From Haematobia irritans (taxonomy: Eukaryota > Arthropoda > Insecta > Diptera > Muscidae), in the NCBI RefSeq assembly GCF_050003625.1, contig NC_134398.1, positions 67,588,891 through 67,652,890 on the forward strand: a stretch of DNA of 64,000 bases. Direction: 5' to 3'. The notes under the pieces are model-generated. The model did no database searches and was not told where the DNA came from. It saw nothing but the letters and a program-made list of their open reading frames with translations. Of this stretch, positions 34,851 through 49,079 are shown one piece after another. The translations under genes were made by a program, and so were the position numbers. The first letter of the stretch is position 1; every line of letters starts with the position of its first letter.

Positions 34851-36444
34851 AGCCGATTTAAATTTTCAGTCTAGAGATTAATGATCTAGTTTGACTTTTT
34901 TCGTGAATTTTAATTATTAATTTAAATTGCTTTAGAACTACATACCCACTGATATTTTTCCGATCTCTTAAGTTTTTAATTTTACTAAAAACAAAAATAA
35001 AAGACTATCACGCTAGAACGTGTAAAACTCCCGAATATGGCTATGTTTTCTTCTGAAATTCGGTGAAGTTCGCTAACGTGAACTCTCTTGGTTTAAATTA
35101 GTTCACGTTACCGCTAGTGCACTGTAATTAGAAAGTTTAGAAATAAAAACGTCAAATACAATTGTATTTAGATTTGATGCAATTGAACACTTTTTTTTAG
35201 AATCTGGAAATAAATAATTGGGACCTTAAAGATAATATGAGGGCAAGCGATAATTTGTTTGGACAAATTCAGTAAATATATATATATTATTGAAGCAAAA
35301 TGAGCTTGGAAGTATATGGTTGTGTTTAGTGATTTGCTATATAAATACATTTCCGATACACTGTACATATATTGTACAGTGTTTCGGGACACCCCTTTAA
35401 AGTTACCATATGGTATTGTCACACGGAAGACTAAATATGATTTGCTTTAAAGTTGATCACATTAAAGCATAACATACATACATTAGTGAATTATAACGAA
35501 TATTATAAAAAACTATATTAATAAACAAAAACTAAATTGAACATTTCGAAATGTGATACTTTGGTGTTATCAAAACGAACAATCAGTGGCCAAACAATGA
35601 CACAACAGCAGCACAGACTCAACGGGCTTTGGTTTAATCGTGTCATTTGAAAGCAAATGATTTTCATATTAAATTGACACAAATACCCTGACGCATTTAA
35701 CTAAAATTGTCATAAAACCGTTTGAGTTATGTACGAAAGCCATTAAAATAAAAACGTGTCCAGATAGACATAATTGGGTGTTAAGATTAAATAGAAGTGT
35801 CCAATGGCGTTTGGCGAATACTGGATTTTCTATAAGACGAGTTGTTTTGAGATATAGCGAGATCATTAGTGGTCATCATATTTATTTTGGAAATCATTTC
35901 TACCAATGGTTTTAGAATTATTCATTGAGTTGTTGTCCAACGACTAGTTATGATTAGATTATCGAATTCTTAATTTTGACAACTGTCACAAAGTCTTTAA
36001 TATAAAATTGATAATGTTTATCTAAACTTTTTGATGTCTAATTGATTTTAAAATCAAAGTCAATCTATTCATAACAATAGTATAAGACGAAGGTCGCAAT
36101 ATTTTTACAAACTTCGTCAAATATGATATAAACATCTTTTTTACACCAGCAATTAAATATAGTTCCCATACGTAAATATATTATCCATATTATTGCGATT
36201 TTATGATACTGCTTCGGTCCGATAAATAATCCATACTACAAGAATATACATGCTCCAGCGATATATTTTCTCGAGGCTTGCTAAATAGACATCCGTGACG
36301 GGTATGACCTCCCTAGGTTTATATTTCCCAGCAAACACTCCTATTACCGATTATATTAAATTCAGTAACCACTTACTCCCCGGTATACGCAGAATTGTTC
36401 ATTTGGACACATACCAGCATCAGAAAAATATCTATTTCGTCGCA
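34851..36444. other. Low-repeat intergenic DNA
   Basis: No gene seen. A small perfect hairpin lies at 35358-35382 (ACACTGTACA/TGTACAGTGT around TATAT), near a TATATAAAT. Function unknown. Confidence 0.4.
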
Positions 36445-36660
36445 TGCATACACGCTCAAAAAATCGCCTCTATAATATATACTCCCAAACCTATTCTGCT
36501 TCAAGGATACATGTTTTCAGAATTTTTCAAACAAACAATTATTTGTACTGTGCAAACATGTTTCACCATAAGCCTATCTTTGCTTAAGGCCCCAAATTGT
36601 TAATTCTAGTTTATAAACATTTGTTTGCCTGCAGCAAAATGTCTTAAATATAATTGTGCT
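36445..36660 (-). repeat. AACATATG-family fragment
   Basis: CGCTCAAAAAATCGCCTCTA, TACTCCCAAACCTATTCTGC and CTGTGCAAACATG as in other minus-oriented ends. Confidence 0.5.
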
Positions 36661-36665
36661 GGATC

Positions 36666-38035
36666 CAGCGTTGCCAATTTAGTTTTTTTCCCGCTAGATT
36701 TAGCTTTTTTTTGAAGACGTTTAGCGGGAAAAATGCATTTAGCTTTTAGCTTTTTTTTCTGGCTTTTTTCATGACCCTTTTAGCTATTTTTGGCTTTTTT
36801 ATTTTCGACATGTTTCTATTGAAATATGGATAAAACGGCGTTTTTATCTAAGCTTTGCTGCAAGAATAAGGGTTTCCACATATTTCAAAGCTCAGTTGAA
36901 ACATTAATAATGATTCCAGCCATTATGCGGGCATTTTTGTAGCAAATACACCTTGTTGTAAAGTTTTTTCATCATATTCATAAAAGTTATCGTAAACTTT
37001 AAATCTACTATTACCATACAAATTTGTTAGATAAACTCTCAGTAAATTATTGGGAATATTTGACTCGTTTATCCTTTTTATGTTATTATAATATTCTAAA
37101 GTTATTACGATATTACTAAATTAAAATATTAGATGTGAATTGCTTTTTGCACTGAAAAAATATTGTCGTGAGGCCAAAGATTTCATCTCTTAAAATACGA
37201 ACGCGAATTTTGGTTATAATAGCATTTGTGAATTTCTCTTATATAAACTGTTTTCATTGTCCAAAAGACGATAAAGTCGTTTTGTCCTTATAATTAAGTG
37301 ATTCAACTTAAAAATGGGTATCTTTTCATGAAAGAAGGAAGAATTAATGAAATAGTCTTTAAATGTGAGGAGTTTTTGCATCTTGACCACAAACCAAAAT
37401 AACGTTCAAAAATAGAAGATGTTTTTCAACACTTTATTTTAAAAACGTAAACATACAATAATTTCTACTTGAAGTCGAGTCTGAATTTGGAAATTTAAGT
37501 TGGCGTTAGCACGTTTTAAAGCACTTTGATAGCTCATGAAGAAAAGGAAAATGTCTTTACTGGGAAATGTAAACTGTAGGTATTTTCTACAATTTAAATA
37601 AAAGTAATGTATTTCGAATTTCTCACAATTTCAAAACCAAACTAAAATTTTATTAAAAAAAAATGACAAATCATTTTTTTACCAAATCCAAATAAATAAA
37701 TAAATTTACATAACAAGTAAATAAAATAGAAGTGTTGGGAAGGTATCTCCCACAAAACGAAGGACTTCCAGTAAAAAATTTGTGATAGTAATCAAAATGT
37801 ATCGAATACGCAAACAGAGCTAATATGCCTTAGATATTGTTACAGTCTCACAGAAGTGGAATTAAAATGAAAATAATATGCATTTTAAGTGAATTAAAGC
37901 CTTTAAGTTGTTAAATTTTAATCAAAAATGTGACTTTTGATACAAAAAATTTAGCTTTTTTTCTAGCTATTTTTTAGATTTTTTATCTTTTTTAACTATT
38001 TTTTTTGGCAAATCTAGCGGTTTTTGGCAACGCTG
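36666..38035. mobile_element. hAT-like element with TTTAGC motif, 1,370 bp
   Basis: Ends CAGCGTTGCCAA and TTGGCAACGCTG, perfect 12-bp inverted repeats. The flanking 8-mers GCTGGATC and GTTGGAAA match at 5 of 8 positions, a possible worn duplication. Both subterminal regions are full of TTTAGCTTTTTT, CTAGATTTAGC and GGCTTTTTT words. A copy of the TTGTCGTGA repeat lies inside. No transposase. Confidence 0.65.
37163..37560 (+). repeat. TTGTCGTGA repeat family, copy 3
   Basis: TTGTCGTGAGGCCAAAGATT, TTGTCCAAAAGACGATAAAG, and TTTCAACACTTTATTTTAAA in the order seen at 21289. Confidence 0.55.
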
Positions 38036-38300
38036 GTTGGAAAAGATAAATACATATGTTTGTATTTATTTGAATTTACACCCCAAATATTTATTTATTT
38101 ACGAAATATGTAAGACGATACACAATCATGGAATAAGCAACCTACATTTTTATTTGTTGTAATTTAACTTGCAGTTTTACATATCTATACATAATTTTCT
38201 TTATTTTTCTCCTTTGCCATCTTTACCTTTCCTTACCTACTTTTTCCTTTCCTTTCTGTTTTGAACTTTATATGCGTGCAATTAAAAATTCCAAAATATC
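38036..38300. other. Intergenic, no gene seen
   Basis: A+T- and pyrimidine-rich; no element ends recognised. Confidence 0.35.
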
Positions 38301-38309
38301 CCAACAAAA

Positions 38310-39099
38310 AAATTGGAAGTTGTTCTAAAGGCGCAACTTTAAAAGCACTTCCAAAAAGTCCTTTCAAAGATGTTCTTTATTTTAACTACATAGGAAGTTC
38401 TTTTAATTCAATTTTTATCATTTGCTTTTTTCATATTTTTAACTTTTTTGTTTCAAATAGGAGTAAAAATTAATAAAATGGTACAAATTTTATCAAAAAA
38501 AAAAAAAAAATAATGCGAAATCCATTCTAGAAAAATTGCGAATATTTGAAAATATTTTAAGTCAAACGTTTGAGAGAAGCGTTAGAATGCACTGAAATAT
38601 ATATAAAAATTATTTTTTCTCAAAATATCACGAAATTTTTAAATTCACATTCAAAACTTAGAATTCAGATTACTCCTTGAAGTAATGCAAATTCAGTGCA
38701 ATGGCTGTTGAAATGGTGGATATATATGTTCACAGTTTCGTCATATGTTGAAAGAAAAAATTGGATTTAAAAATTGTTAAAATGTCTTTAGCGCTGTACG
38801 AAGTTCAAGACAGTTACAATTTTAGTAAAATTTATTCATTTGAGAGACTTATGAACTCAATTTTAGCAAACTTCTGCCATTTTAGGAAAATATGAACTAT
38901 TTAATTTTTTAGTACAATTGTGCACTATATTTGTGTACAACTTTTTTTCTTGTTTTTAGTTCACGTCATTAAAGTTAGCAAACAATTATTCAAATAAGGA
39001 ACATTTACTCATATTGTGCTAAATTTAACTAAAATCAACTAATCTTCATGAACTAAAATAAAGTTTAGTTGGCATTAGAGCCCCTTTTTTCTGGGTGTA
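38310..39099 (+). repeat. TTAGTTCATG-family MITE and associated repeat
   Basis: CACAACTTTAAAAGCACTTC, GCGTTAGAATGCACTG and finally AACTAAAATAAAGTTTAGTT with TTTTTTCTGGGTGTA at the end. The order parallels 14.6-16.1 kb, although segments are shuffled. Confidence 0.5.
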
Positions 39100-39485
39100 A
39101 GGGTGGAAAATTTTTAAAATAGCGAAGCGGATGTCATGAGCCGCTCTTCCTTCAATGCAGAACCGAATCTGTCCAAAAATACGGCATAGTACAGCCATGT
39201 AATAGTCCTGCAGTTAGTCGAAGTGGATTATACCTTGTGAATTGAAGAAAACGGTTGTCATTATCTCTCCTGCAGATAGATAGTTCCTCCCTCTTTCGGT
39301 CATCATTCGCAAAATAAATGGTACAGTTTATATAAACGATATTTATAGAATTGTGGAATCGTCTTTTCAAACTCAATGTAACTAAATTAACCTAACAATA
39401 ATTAAATCACCATTTAATCGAAAATCAACTTAAACGGCTTATTTACTATAGAAAAGTACATTTCCATACCATGCAAAAAATTTTG
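39100..39485 (-). other. Unrecognised segment with a 74-codon frame
   Basis: A minus-strand frame at 39152-39376 contains NSINIVYINCTIYFANDDRK. Its codon use looks less random than the surroundings, and it might be a retrotransposon remnant, but I recognise no domain. No start or splice context supports a gene. Confidence 0.25.
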
Positions 39486-39740
39486 GAAGTCTGCAAAAGG
39501 CACAACTTTAAAAGCACTTCCAAAATGTCCTCCCAACAATGTTATTTATTTTGACTATACAGGAAGTCCTTTTAACTCAATTGCTATAATTTGTTTTTTT
39601 TTTTCATATATTAACAGAGTAAGAATAAAATAGTACAAATTATTCAAATTTTGTCGAAAAAATACTAAATCCATTTTAGAAAAATTTTGAATTTTTAAAA
39701 AGTGTTAGAATAAAAAGAACATTTTCACTATTTTTTTGCT
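39486..39740 (+). repeat. Dispersed A+T-rich repeat
   Basis: CACAACTTTAAAAGCACTTC, then CATATATTAA and AATCCATTTTAGAAAAATTT, matching the 15.7-16.1 and 38.3-38.7 kb copies. Confidence 0.5.
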
Positions 39741-40103
39741 GGATAATTTTAGGCGGTACGCATATCCATTTGAAAATACTTTGGTATGGGTACAAATATT
39801 CACTGGTATAGAAATGTGTTTTTTCTATCAATTGCCAAACGGAATACTAAAAAATAACGCGTCGGTATGTTTATGTTTATATACTAATAGTTAATCCTCC
39901 ATATTCTCAAGAAGCCAATCGAAACTGCATCTCGGCGTATGAGCCCTTTACGTATACACTAATAGAAAAAATTGCGTTCCTAAATCGTGAACGAACTGTA
40001 ACAAAATTAAACGGAAACGTTGACGAAAATCCAAACGAAATGTTCACAGTTTCGTCCACGGGCGTTCACAATTTCATGAACGGCTTCCGTATTTTATTGG
40101 CCT
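39741..40103. other. Intergenic, no gene seen
   Basis: Contains a small cluster of AATCCAAACG, CGTTCACAATTTC and ACAGTTTCGTCC words. No coding frame. Confidence 0.35.
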
Positions 40104-40807
40104 TAGGTTAGGTTAGGTTAGGTGGCAGCCCGATGTATCAGGCTCACTTAGACTATTCAGTCCATCGTGATACCACATTGGTGAACTTTTCTCTTATCAC
40201 TGAGTGCTGGCCGATTCCATGTTAAGCCACCGTGGTGCAATGGTTAGCATGCCCGCCTTGCATACACAAGGTCGTGGGTTTGATTCCTGTTTCGACCGAA
40301 CACCAAAAAAGTTTTCCAGCGGTGGATTATGCCACCTCAGTAATGCTGGTGACATTTCTGAGGGTTTTAAAGCTTCTCTAAGTCGTTTCACTGCAATGTG
40401 GAACGCCGTTCGGACTCGGCTATAAAAAGGAGGTCCCTTGTCATTGAGCTTAACATGGAATCGGGCAGCACTCAGTGATAAGAGAGAAGTTCACCAATGT
40501 GGTATCACATGGACTGAATAGTCTAAGTGAGCCTGATACATCGGGCTGCCACCTAACCTAACCTAACCTAACCTAACCTAACCTAACCATGTTAAGCTCA
40601 ATGACAAGGACCTCCTTTTTATAGACGAATCCGAACGGAGTTCCACATTGCAGTGAAACCACTTAGAGAAGCTTTGAAACCCTCAGAAATGTCACCAGCA
40701 TTACTGAAGTGGGATAATCCACCGTTGAAAAACTTTTTGGTGTTCGGTCGAAGCAGGAATCGAACCCACGACCTTCTGTATGCAAGGCGGGCATGCTAAC
40801 CATTGCA
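40104..40807 (-). mobile_element. Outer SINE, interrupted by a second SINE
   Basis: Minus-oriented SINE in two parts, 40104-40225 (AGGTTAGGTT tail to the body) and 40589-40807 (body to tRNA-like head). The second SINE lies between them. The tRNA end is truncated after GGCATGCTAACCATTGCA. Confidence 0.85.
40226..40588 (+). mobile_element. Inner SINE, full length
   Basis: Inserted head to head into the outer SINE with target duplication ATGTTAAG (40219-40226 and 40589-40596). GCCACCGTGGTGCAATGG head, box B-like GGGTTTGATTCC and a CCTAA tail of about six repeats. The long unbroken tail suggests recent insertion. Confidence 0.9.
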
Positions 40808-41022
40808 TAACTGGATTCAATTTGTCTCCGATTAGCCTCGTATTGATCAATTGATCTAACAAACAATTCCACGGTAAATGTAAATTTGGGTTTTTAATAG
40901 CATGCGGTCAATTAATTTAAAAAATTTAACACAACTTCATTTAGATCGATCCATTAAAGTGGGGATTTTTTTCTATGTCATAAAGTTAACTATTTTAGTC
41001 ATTTTTTTATTTTTATACCCTC

Positions 41023-41949
41023 CACCATAGGATGGGGGGTATATTAACTTTGTCATTCCGTGTGTAACATATCGAAATATTGCTCTATGACCCCATAAAG
41101 TATATATATTGTGGGTTGTGGTGAAAATTTCGACTCAGAATTTCACCGTGAAATTCTGAGTCGATCTAAGCATATCCCTCCGTTCGTCTGTTGAAATCAC
41201 GCTAACTTCCGAACGAAACAAGCTATCGACATGAAACTTGGCACAAGTAGTTGTTATTGATGTAGGTCGGATGGTATTGTAAATGGGCCATATCGGTCCA
41301 CTTTTACGTATAGCCCCCATATAAACGAATTTGTCTTGCGGAGCCTCTAAGAGTATCATATTTCATCCGATCTTGCTGAAATTTGGTACATGGTGTTAGT
41401 ATATGGTCTCTAACAACCATGCAAAAATTGGTCCACATCGGTCCATAATTATATATAGCCCCATATAAACCGATGACAGTTTTGGCTTGCGGATCCGGCT
41501 GAAATTTGGTACATGGTGTTAGTATATGGTATCTAATAACCATGCAAATATTGGTTCATATAGGTCCACAATTATGTATAGCCCCCATATAAACTGGTCT
41601 CTACATTTGACCTCCGGAACCTTTTGGAGAAGCAAAATTCATCCGATCAGGTTGAAACTTGGTACGCGGTGTTAGTATATGGTCTTTAACAACCATGGCA
41701 AACTATGCCCATATCGGTCTATAGTTATATATAGCCCTGAGATAAATCGATGTTCAATCACACAAAATTTGGTCCATATCGGTTCATAATTGTATATAGC
41801 CCCCATGTAAAGCGACCCCCATCTAAGTATTACCACAACCCAAGTAATTCGATTGTGGATGAAAGTCTTTCGTAGAAGTTTCTACGCAACTCATGGTGGA
41901 GGGTACATAAGATTCGGCCTGGCCGAACTTACGGCCGTATATACTTGTT
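41023..41949 (+). mobile_element. DINE-like element, family A
   Basis: TATACCCTCCACCATAGGAT end at left; TTCGGCCTGGCCGAA hairpin end at right followed by TATATACTTG. Three central units. A perfect 17-bp-arm hairpin lies at 41130-41164. Confidence 0.8.
41130..41164. repeat. Perfect hairpin in DINE-like copy
   Basis: TCGACTCAGAATTTCAC and its exact complement around a single C. The family normally has this segment once, so it is a local inverted duplication. Confidence 0.9.
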
Positions 41950-43308
41950 TTTTTTTTCGTAATTGCCTGCTGAGGAATTGGTCGATAGCCGTCTGAACTC
42001 TGTGCTGTTAATAGAAAGCGGTTTTATAACCAGAGACTTCCTTATTGTTTAATAATAATTTATATTTCATCGTTTCCAACTGACAGAATATATTTGCGCC
42101 TAAAACTATGCTACAGAAATGTTTGATAGTAATTAGCTACAATTCACTACCATGGTTAGGTAGAACATATAAATATAAACAAAATGTGTTTCGGGCACAA
42201 TTTTGAAACACAATATATTTAAGTGCAAACATGTAATGTTCCTAAACTAGCACTAAATGTTTGGGACATCTATGTTAATATGTTAGAATATATTATGTTT
42301 GGGGCATGAATGTTTCATAAAAATCATATGTGTGAATGCAAACATATATAAATGTACAAATTTCGACTAAACATACATATGTTGTGATATTTTTTTCAGA
42401 GAGCAACAGAGATAGAGTATAGAGAAAGAAATAGAGATGGAAACCGGGAGAGTTGACGAAAGATATCAACATAACACAGCAAAAGAATCAAAAGAGAATA
42501 ATTTCTGTGAAACCGCTTGTATATTGTTTCGGAAAACTGTTTTATGATCAGGCCAAAAATTTGATATGCTTAAGTCTAAATATTATTTAATTTGAATAAA
42601 GAGAATGGACATTCGGAACCAAGAGAATAGACATTTGAAAAAAAGCCTGTGTTTTCGCCTTGAGAGCAGCATTTTATGTATGTGTGGACATGTGTTTTGT
42701 TTATCATTTTGGAACTATGGGCACAATTTTTCGCACTATACTCTTTCTAGAGTTGGGACAGTAAAATAAAATAAGGAGGAAATAGTGAAAAATTACAAAG
42801 TAAAATGTATAACAACAAAGTTTAGTTCCTCCTTATTAATAAGTAGTCCACGAGGAGTTGACGGACACCTTCAAATATAAAAGCGGGCATTAAGTTCGAG
42901 TTTTGCAGCTAAAACAATTTAAAAAGTTTATTTTCTTTAAAATGAATTATTAAAGAAAAATAAAAGGCATTTTAGAGCGATGTTGTTAAATGCTAGTAAA
43001 AAAGTGTTCACGCCTAAATAAATTTATGTTTATATTATAAAATTTTTTATGTATGTTTATACTCGACTCCACGTTCTTCTTTTGTTAGAGTTTTTGAATT
43101 CCTTCCAACAGTTTTTGTTATAAAATTATTATTTTTGCAATAAAAAATAATATTTTATCCAAAAATCAGTCAATTTCGTTTATACCATGCACTGTTACTG
43201 ACTATAAATCTTTAATAACCCACATTTCGAAGTTTCATTATAAAAATTTAATATAGTATAAATATAAATGTGTAAATTAAAAAAAAAAAACAAAAAAAGT
43301 GTTCGGTC

Positions 43309-43380
43309 GGAGTAGGGATTGAACCCACGGCCCTTTGCATGCAAGGCAGACATGCTAACCACTGCTCCACGTAGCAAACA
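43309..43380 (-). other. tRNA-like module (minus)
   Basis: Minus strand: GTGGAGCAGTGGTTAGCATG box A region, GGGTTCAATCCCTACTCCG box B region, GACC end and a downstream T-run. tRNA-derived, no good cloverleaf. Confidence 0.65.
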
Positions 43381-43489
43381 AATGTATGTTTCTGTTAAAT
43401 AATGTTATGTTTGCATGGGCTCGTGGGCGCTGCAAACTATGCTATATAAATGTAACTTATAACGATAATTATCTACTGGTGACTATAAC

Positions 43490-43563
43490 AGATACGTAGC
43501 CCAGTGGATAGTGTGTTGGCTTACAAACTGTATGGTCCTCGGTTCGATTCTCCGTGCAGGCGA
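43490..43563 (+). other. tRNA-like module (plus)
   Basis: Box A-like TAGCCCAGTGG at 43497-43507 and box B GGTTCGATTCT at 43541. Diverges from the module at 43309. Confidence 0.65.
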
Positions 43564-43865
43564 AAGGTAAAATTTATAAAAGTGAATAATTTCTTCAACA
43601 TTATTTGTATTACAGAAAAAGGTGCCAAGAACTAAAATATTTCGAGGAAGTGAAAATTACGAGTATGTTAGGGAATGAGCACAATCGTCTTTGCGAAAAA
43701 TTCTTCCAAGCATATAATATTTTTGGGCTCAATATGCTTCCAAACATATAATATGTTCACATAAAACAAACATATTAATGTTTCGGCAGTATCCAATAAT
43801 ATATGTGCTTCCTGCAAAATATGTTTGGAACATATGTTAAAGAAGCGATTTTTTTTGAGGGTGTA

Positions 43866-44008
43866 TGATTAGTTAGCCATTTTTGACGATTACTAATTGA
43901 TTAGATTGGAAATAATCAAAAATCTAATCACAATTAGTGACGATTAGCATTTCTAATCAAATCTAATCAAAACTAATCAAAAAAATAATTGATTAGATTT
44001 CTTAATAA
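43866..44008. repeat. GATTAG/CTAATC motif cluster
   Basis: About a dozen TAATCAAA, GATTAG and ATTGATTAGATT words on both strands in 140 bp. It resembles the motif-packed subterminal parts of the hAT-like elements, but no inverted ends or duplication were found. Confidence 0.5.
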
Positions 44009-44009
44009 T

Positions 44010-44379
44010 TATACCCTTCACCACTACTGCGGTACAGGGTATAATAAGTTTGTGCATTTGTAAGTAACGCCAAGAAGGCAAAGTCTGAGACCCATCGTTT
44101 AGTATACCGATCGTCTTAGAATTAAATTCTGAATCGATTTAGCGATGTCCGTCTGTCTGTTTATGTATGTTTGTGCGCAAAGTACAGGTCGCAGTTTAAG
44201 TCCGATCGTCCTCAAATTTGGCATAAGGTCGTTTTTTGGAACAAAGACAATCGCTATTGATTTTGAAAAGATCGGTTCAGATTTAGATATAGCTGCTATA
44301 TATGTTTATCCCCGATCTGGTTTTTTTACTAACATTGTGTTCCACCCTAGTGCATTAGCCAACTTAAATTTTGAGTCTA
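44010..44379 (+). mobile_element. DINE-like family B-related fragment
   Basis: TATACCCTTCACCACTACTG start, GTATAATAAGTTTG, GTCCGTCTGTCTG, and one unit with GGTTCAGATTTAGATATAGC. The tail is cut by the AACATATG element at 44382. Confidence 0.6.
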
Positions 44380-44640
44380 TACTCTGTTAGAAAAATATGT
44401 TTTTCATATGTTCCGATATAAATAAAATGTGTTTCGGGCACACTTTTTAAATACAATATATTTAAGTGCAAACATGTAATGTTCCTAAACTAACTCTAAA
44501 TGTTTGGGACACATGTAAGTATGTTAGAATATATTATGTTTGGGGCATGAATGTTTCATGAAAATAATATGTGTGAATGTAAACATATATACATTTACAA
44601 ATTTCGAGTAAACATATATATGTTGTGATATTTTATTAAG

Positions 44641-44671
<31 letters not shown>

Positions 44672-45740
44672 ATATTGAGAAAGAAATAGAGATGGAAACC
44701 GGGAGGGTTGACGAAAGAGATCAACATAACACAGTGAGAGAATCAAAAGAGAGCAACTTCTGGGAAACCGCTTGTATGTTGTTTCGGAAAACTGTTTTGT
44801 GATAAGGCCAAAAATTTGATATGCTTAAGTCTAAATATTATTTAATTTGAATATTAGAATGAGTATTCGGAGTAAAGAAAAAAGATTTGAAAAAAACAGC
44901 ATGTGTTTTCGCCATTTTATGTATGTGTGGACATGTGTTTTGTTTATCATTTTGGCATTATGGGCACAATTTTTTTCTTAGTTCGTTAAAAGAAATCGGA
45001 ACGTACGAGGAGTAAGTCAAAAAAAAATACAAAGGGATCTTCATAAAAATAACGAAAGGGCACTATACTCTTTTTAGAGTTGGGACAGTAAAATGAAAAA
45101 AAGGAGGAAACAGTGGAAAATTAAACAGTAAAATGTATAAAAACAAAGTTTAGTTCCCCTTTATTAATAAGTTGTCCAAGAGGACTTGTCGGACACCTTC
45201 AAATATAAAAGCGGCCATTAAGTTCGAGTTTTGCAGCTACAACAATTGAAAAAGTTTATTTTCTTTCAAATGAATTATTAAAGAAAAGTAAAAAGGCAAA
45301 ACAGGGTCATTTTAGAGCAATAATGTCAACTTAATACCGGCCTCAAAAGTAAAAATGAAATTAAGTACAAAACACGATAAGTTTTAAATGAATTTAAAAT
45401 GGTGTTAAATGCTAGTAAAAAGCTGTATACGCCTAAATAAATTTATGTGTATATTATAAAATTATTTATGTATGTTTATACTCGACTCCACGTTCTTCTT
45501 TTGTTGGAGTTTTTGAATTCCTTCCAAAATTTCAAACTTTTATACCAAAAACAGTTTTTTATTACAAAATTGTTATTTTTCCAAAAAAAAAAAAAATAAT
45601 ATTTTATCCAAAAGCTCAGTCCATTTCGTTTATATCAAGCACTGCTTCTGACTGTAAATCTTTAATAACCCACATTTTGAACTTTCATTATAAAAATGTA
45701 ATATGGTATAAATATAAATGTGTTAATAAAAACAAAATTG

Positions 45741-45815
45741 GTGTTCGGTCGGAGCAGGGATTGAACCCACGACCCTTTGCATGAAAAGCGGATATGCTAA
45801 CCATGGCTTCACGTG
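45741..45815 (-). other. tRNA-like module (minus)
   Basis: Same as 43309-43380, with a more worn box A (GCCATGGTTAGCATATCCGC) and box B GGGTTCAATCCCTGCTCCG. Confidence 0.6.
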
Positions 45816-45929
45816 GCAAACAAATGTATGTTTCTGTTAAATAATGTTTTGTTTGCATCGGCTCGTGGGCGCTGCATACTATGCTACATAAATATAACTT
45901 ATAACGATAATTGTCTATTAATGGCCATA

Positions 45930-46006
45930 ATAGCTACGTAGCCCAGTAGATAGTGTGATGGCTTACAAACTGTATGGTCTTCGGTTCGATTCTCCGTCCA
46001 GGAGAA
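45930..46006 (+). other. tRNA-like module (plus)
   Basis: Box A-like TAGCCCAGTAG and box B GGTTCGATTCT, as at 43490-43563. Confidence 0.6.
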
Positions 46007-46304
46007 AGGTAAAATTTAAAAAATTTATAAAATTTAATAATTTCTTCAACATTATTTGTATTACAGAAAAAGGTGCCAAGAACTAAAAAATTTCGTGGAA
46101 ATGAAAATTATGTGAGGGAATGAGCACAATCTTCTTTGGCGAAAATTCTTCCAAGCATATAATATTTTTGGACTCAAAATGCGTCCAAACACACAATATT
46201 TTCACATAAAACAAACATATTAATGTTTCGGCAGTATCCAATAATACATATGCTTCCTGCAAAATATGTTTGGAACATATGTTAGAGAAGCGATTTTTTT
46301 GAGG

Positions 46305-48180
<1,876 letters not shown>

Positions 48181-48814
48181 TGTTACGAATTTGATATTTC
48201 TAGATTTAAGTTTATTTAAATTAGTTTCCGTTAATTTAAATTTCAAATTGTAACGATAAAATTACGTCATAACTTGTTAGAGTCATTTCTTTAGTTTCTA
48301 GTACTTTCCTAAACATCTTTTGTGTTCTTAGTTTTCCAATCGTTCATTGTAAAAGTAACTCCTTTTGTTTTACTGTTATAATTATCGGTAATATGACCAT
48401 AATCCCTTATGCCTGCACAGATGGTATAATGCACTAGCCAAGATAAGAATAAGCCTAAAAGTATGTGTGCCATATCACCTGCACAATAACGCCCCATAGA
48501 AAGTTCTAGATAGTCGAGACAATGAACATAAGTCGATAAATATGTGCAATGTCGCCCGTGCGACATCTACAAGGTAGTAGCTTAATCTCGAAGGTTGTAG
48601 GCCAATTAGCGAGAACATTCGAAATCGTCATATCTCGGTATATAAACCCCTAGCGGAGAGAGCAGTCAAGTCAGTCGTAAGCTAAAGTTTATATAGAACA
48701 CATCGTAGAGCAAACCAATCAGTTAAACAAATAAATTGTAGATTGTCGTTATTTGAAAAGAACTATGTTTTAATTATCGGGTAATTAAATACGCCTCAAT
48801 ATAAAAACGTAACA
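48181..48814 (+). mobile_element. Solo LTR, Ty3/gypsy-like, 634 bp
   Basis: Flanked by ATAT at 48177-48180 and 48815-48818. Ends TGTTACG and CGTAACA are inverted repeats. A TATATAAAC box at 48639 is followed 32 bp later by TCAGTCG, a good arthropod initiator, and AATAAA lies downstream. The 4-bp duplication and TGTTAC ends fit gypsy-type LTRs; no internal region remains. Confidence 0.85.
48639..48676 (+). promoter_or_regulatory. LTR core promoter
   Basis: TATATAAAC at 48639 and initiator TCAGTC at 48671-48676, with standard spacing for Pol II. Inside the solo LTR, so it could still start transcription rightward. Confidence 0.65.
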
Positions 48815-48818
48815 ATAT

Positions 48819-49079
48819 AATTTTTACACCGAAACATATTAAAAACAGTTTTTTCGTACGTGCATCTGGTTCAAAAATTACGACTAAAACCGCGACTATA
48901 CGAATTTCAATTTTGAGCGGATTCTCTTTTTAAAATGACACAAATTAATGTTTGGAACTTATTATTTATTAAAAACCAAAACGAAATGTCAGAAAAATTA
49001 ATCTTTATCTAAATGCATAAAGTTATGCGATCCCTAGTTCAAAATGTAAGTTTTAAATTTTATGTCCAATTGTTTAAAA
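48819..49079. other. Intergenic, no gene seen
   Basis: A+T-rich, with one GAAACATATTAAAAACAG phrase of AACATATG type. Confidence 0.35.

Larger units (their letters stand above)
42154..43864 (+). mobile_element. AACATATG-family element, long copy A
   Basis: Left end worn; right end AAGCGATTTTTTTTGAGGGTG before TA. Parallels copy B at 44382-46307 over its whole length, including GAGTTGGGACAGTAAAAT, TTAAGTTCGAGTTTTGCAGC and two tRNA-like modules. No protein-coding frame. Confidence 0.75.

Noticed and set aside
39152..39376. 74-codon minus frame as a gene
   Set aside because: No domain, start context or splice sites that I can support; kept only as a low-confidence segment.
40555..40588. CCTAA repeats as interstitial telomere sequence
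   Set aside because: They form the tail of the SINE in every copy; flies with this repeat type do not use CCTAA telomeres.
43490..43563. Functional tRNA gene
   Set aside because: Box A- and B-like sequences are present, but acceptor and anticodon stems do not pair well, and the module recurs inside a transposon family.
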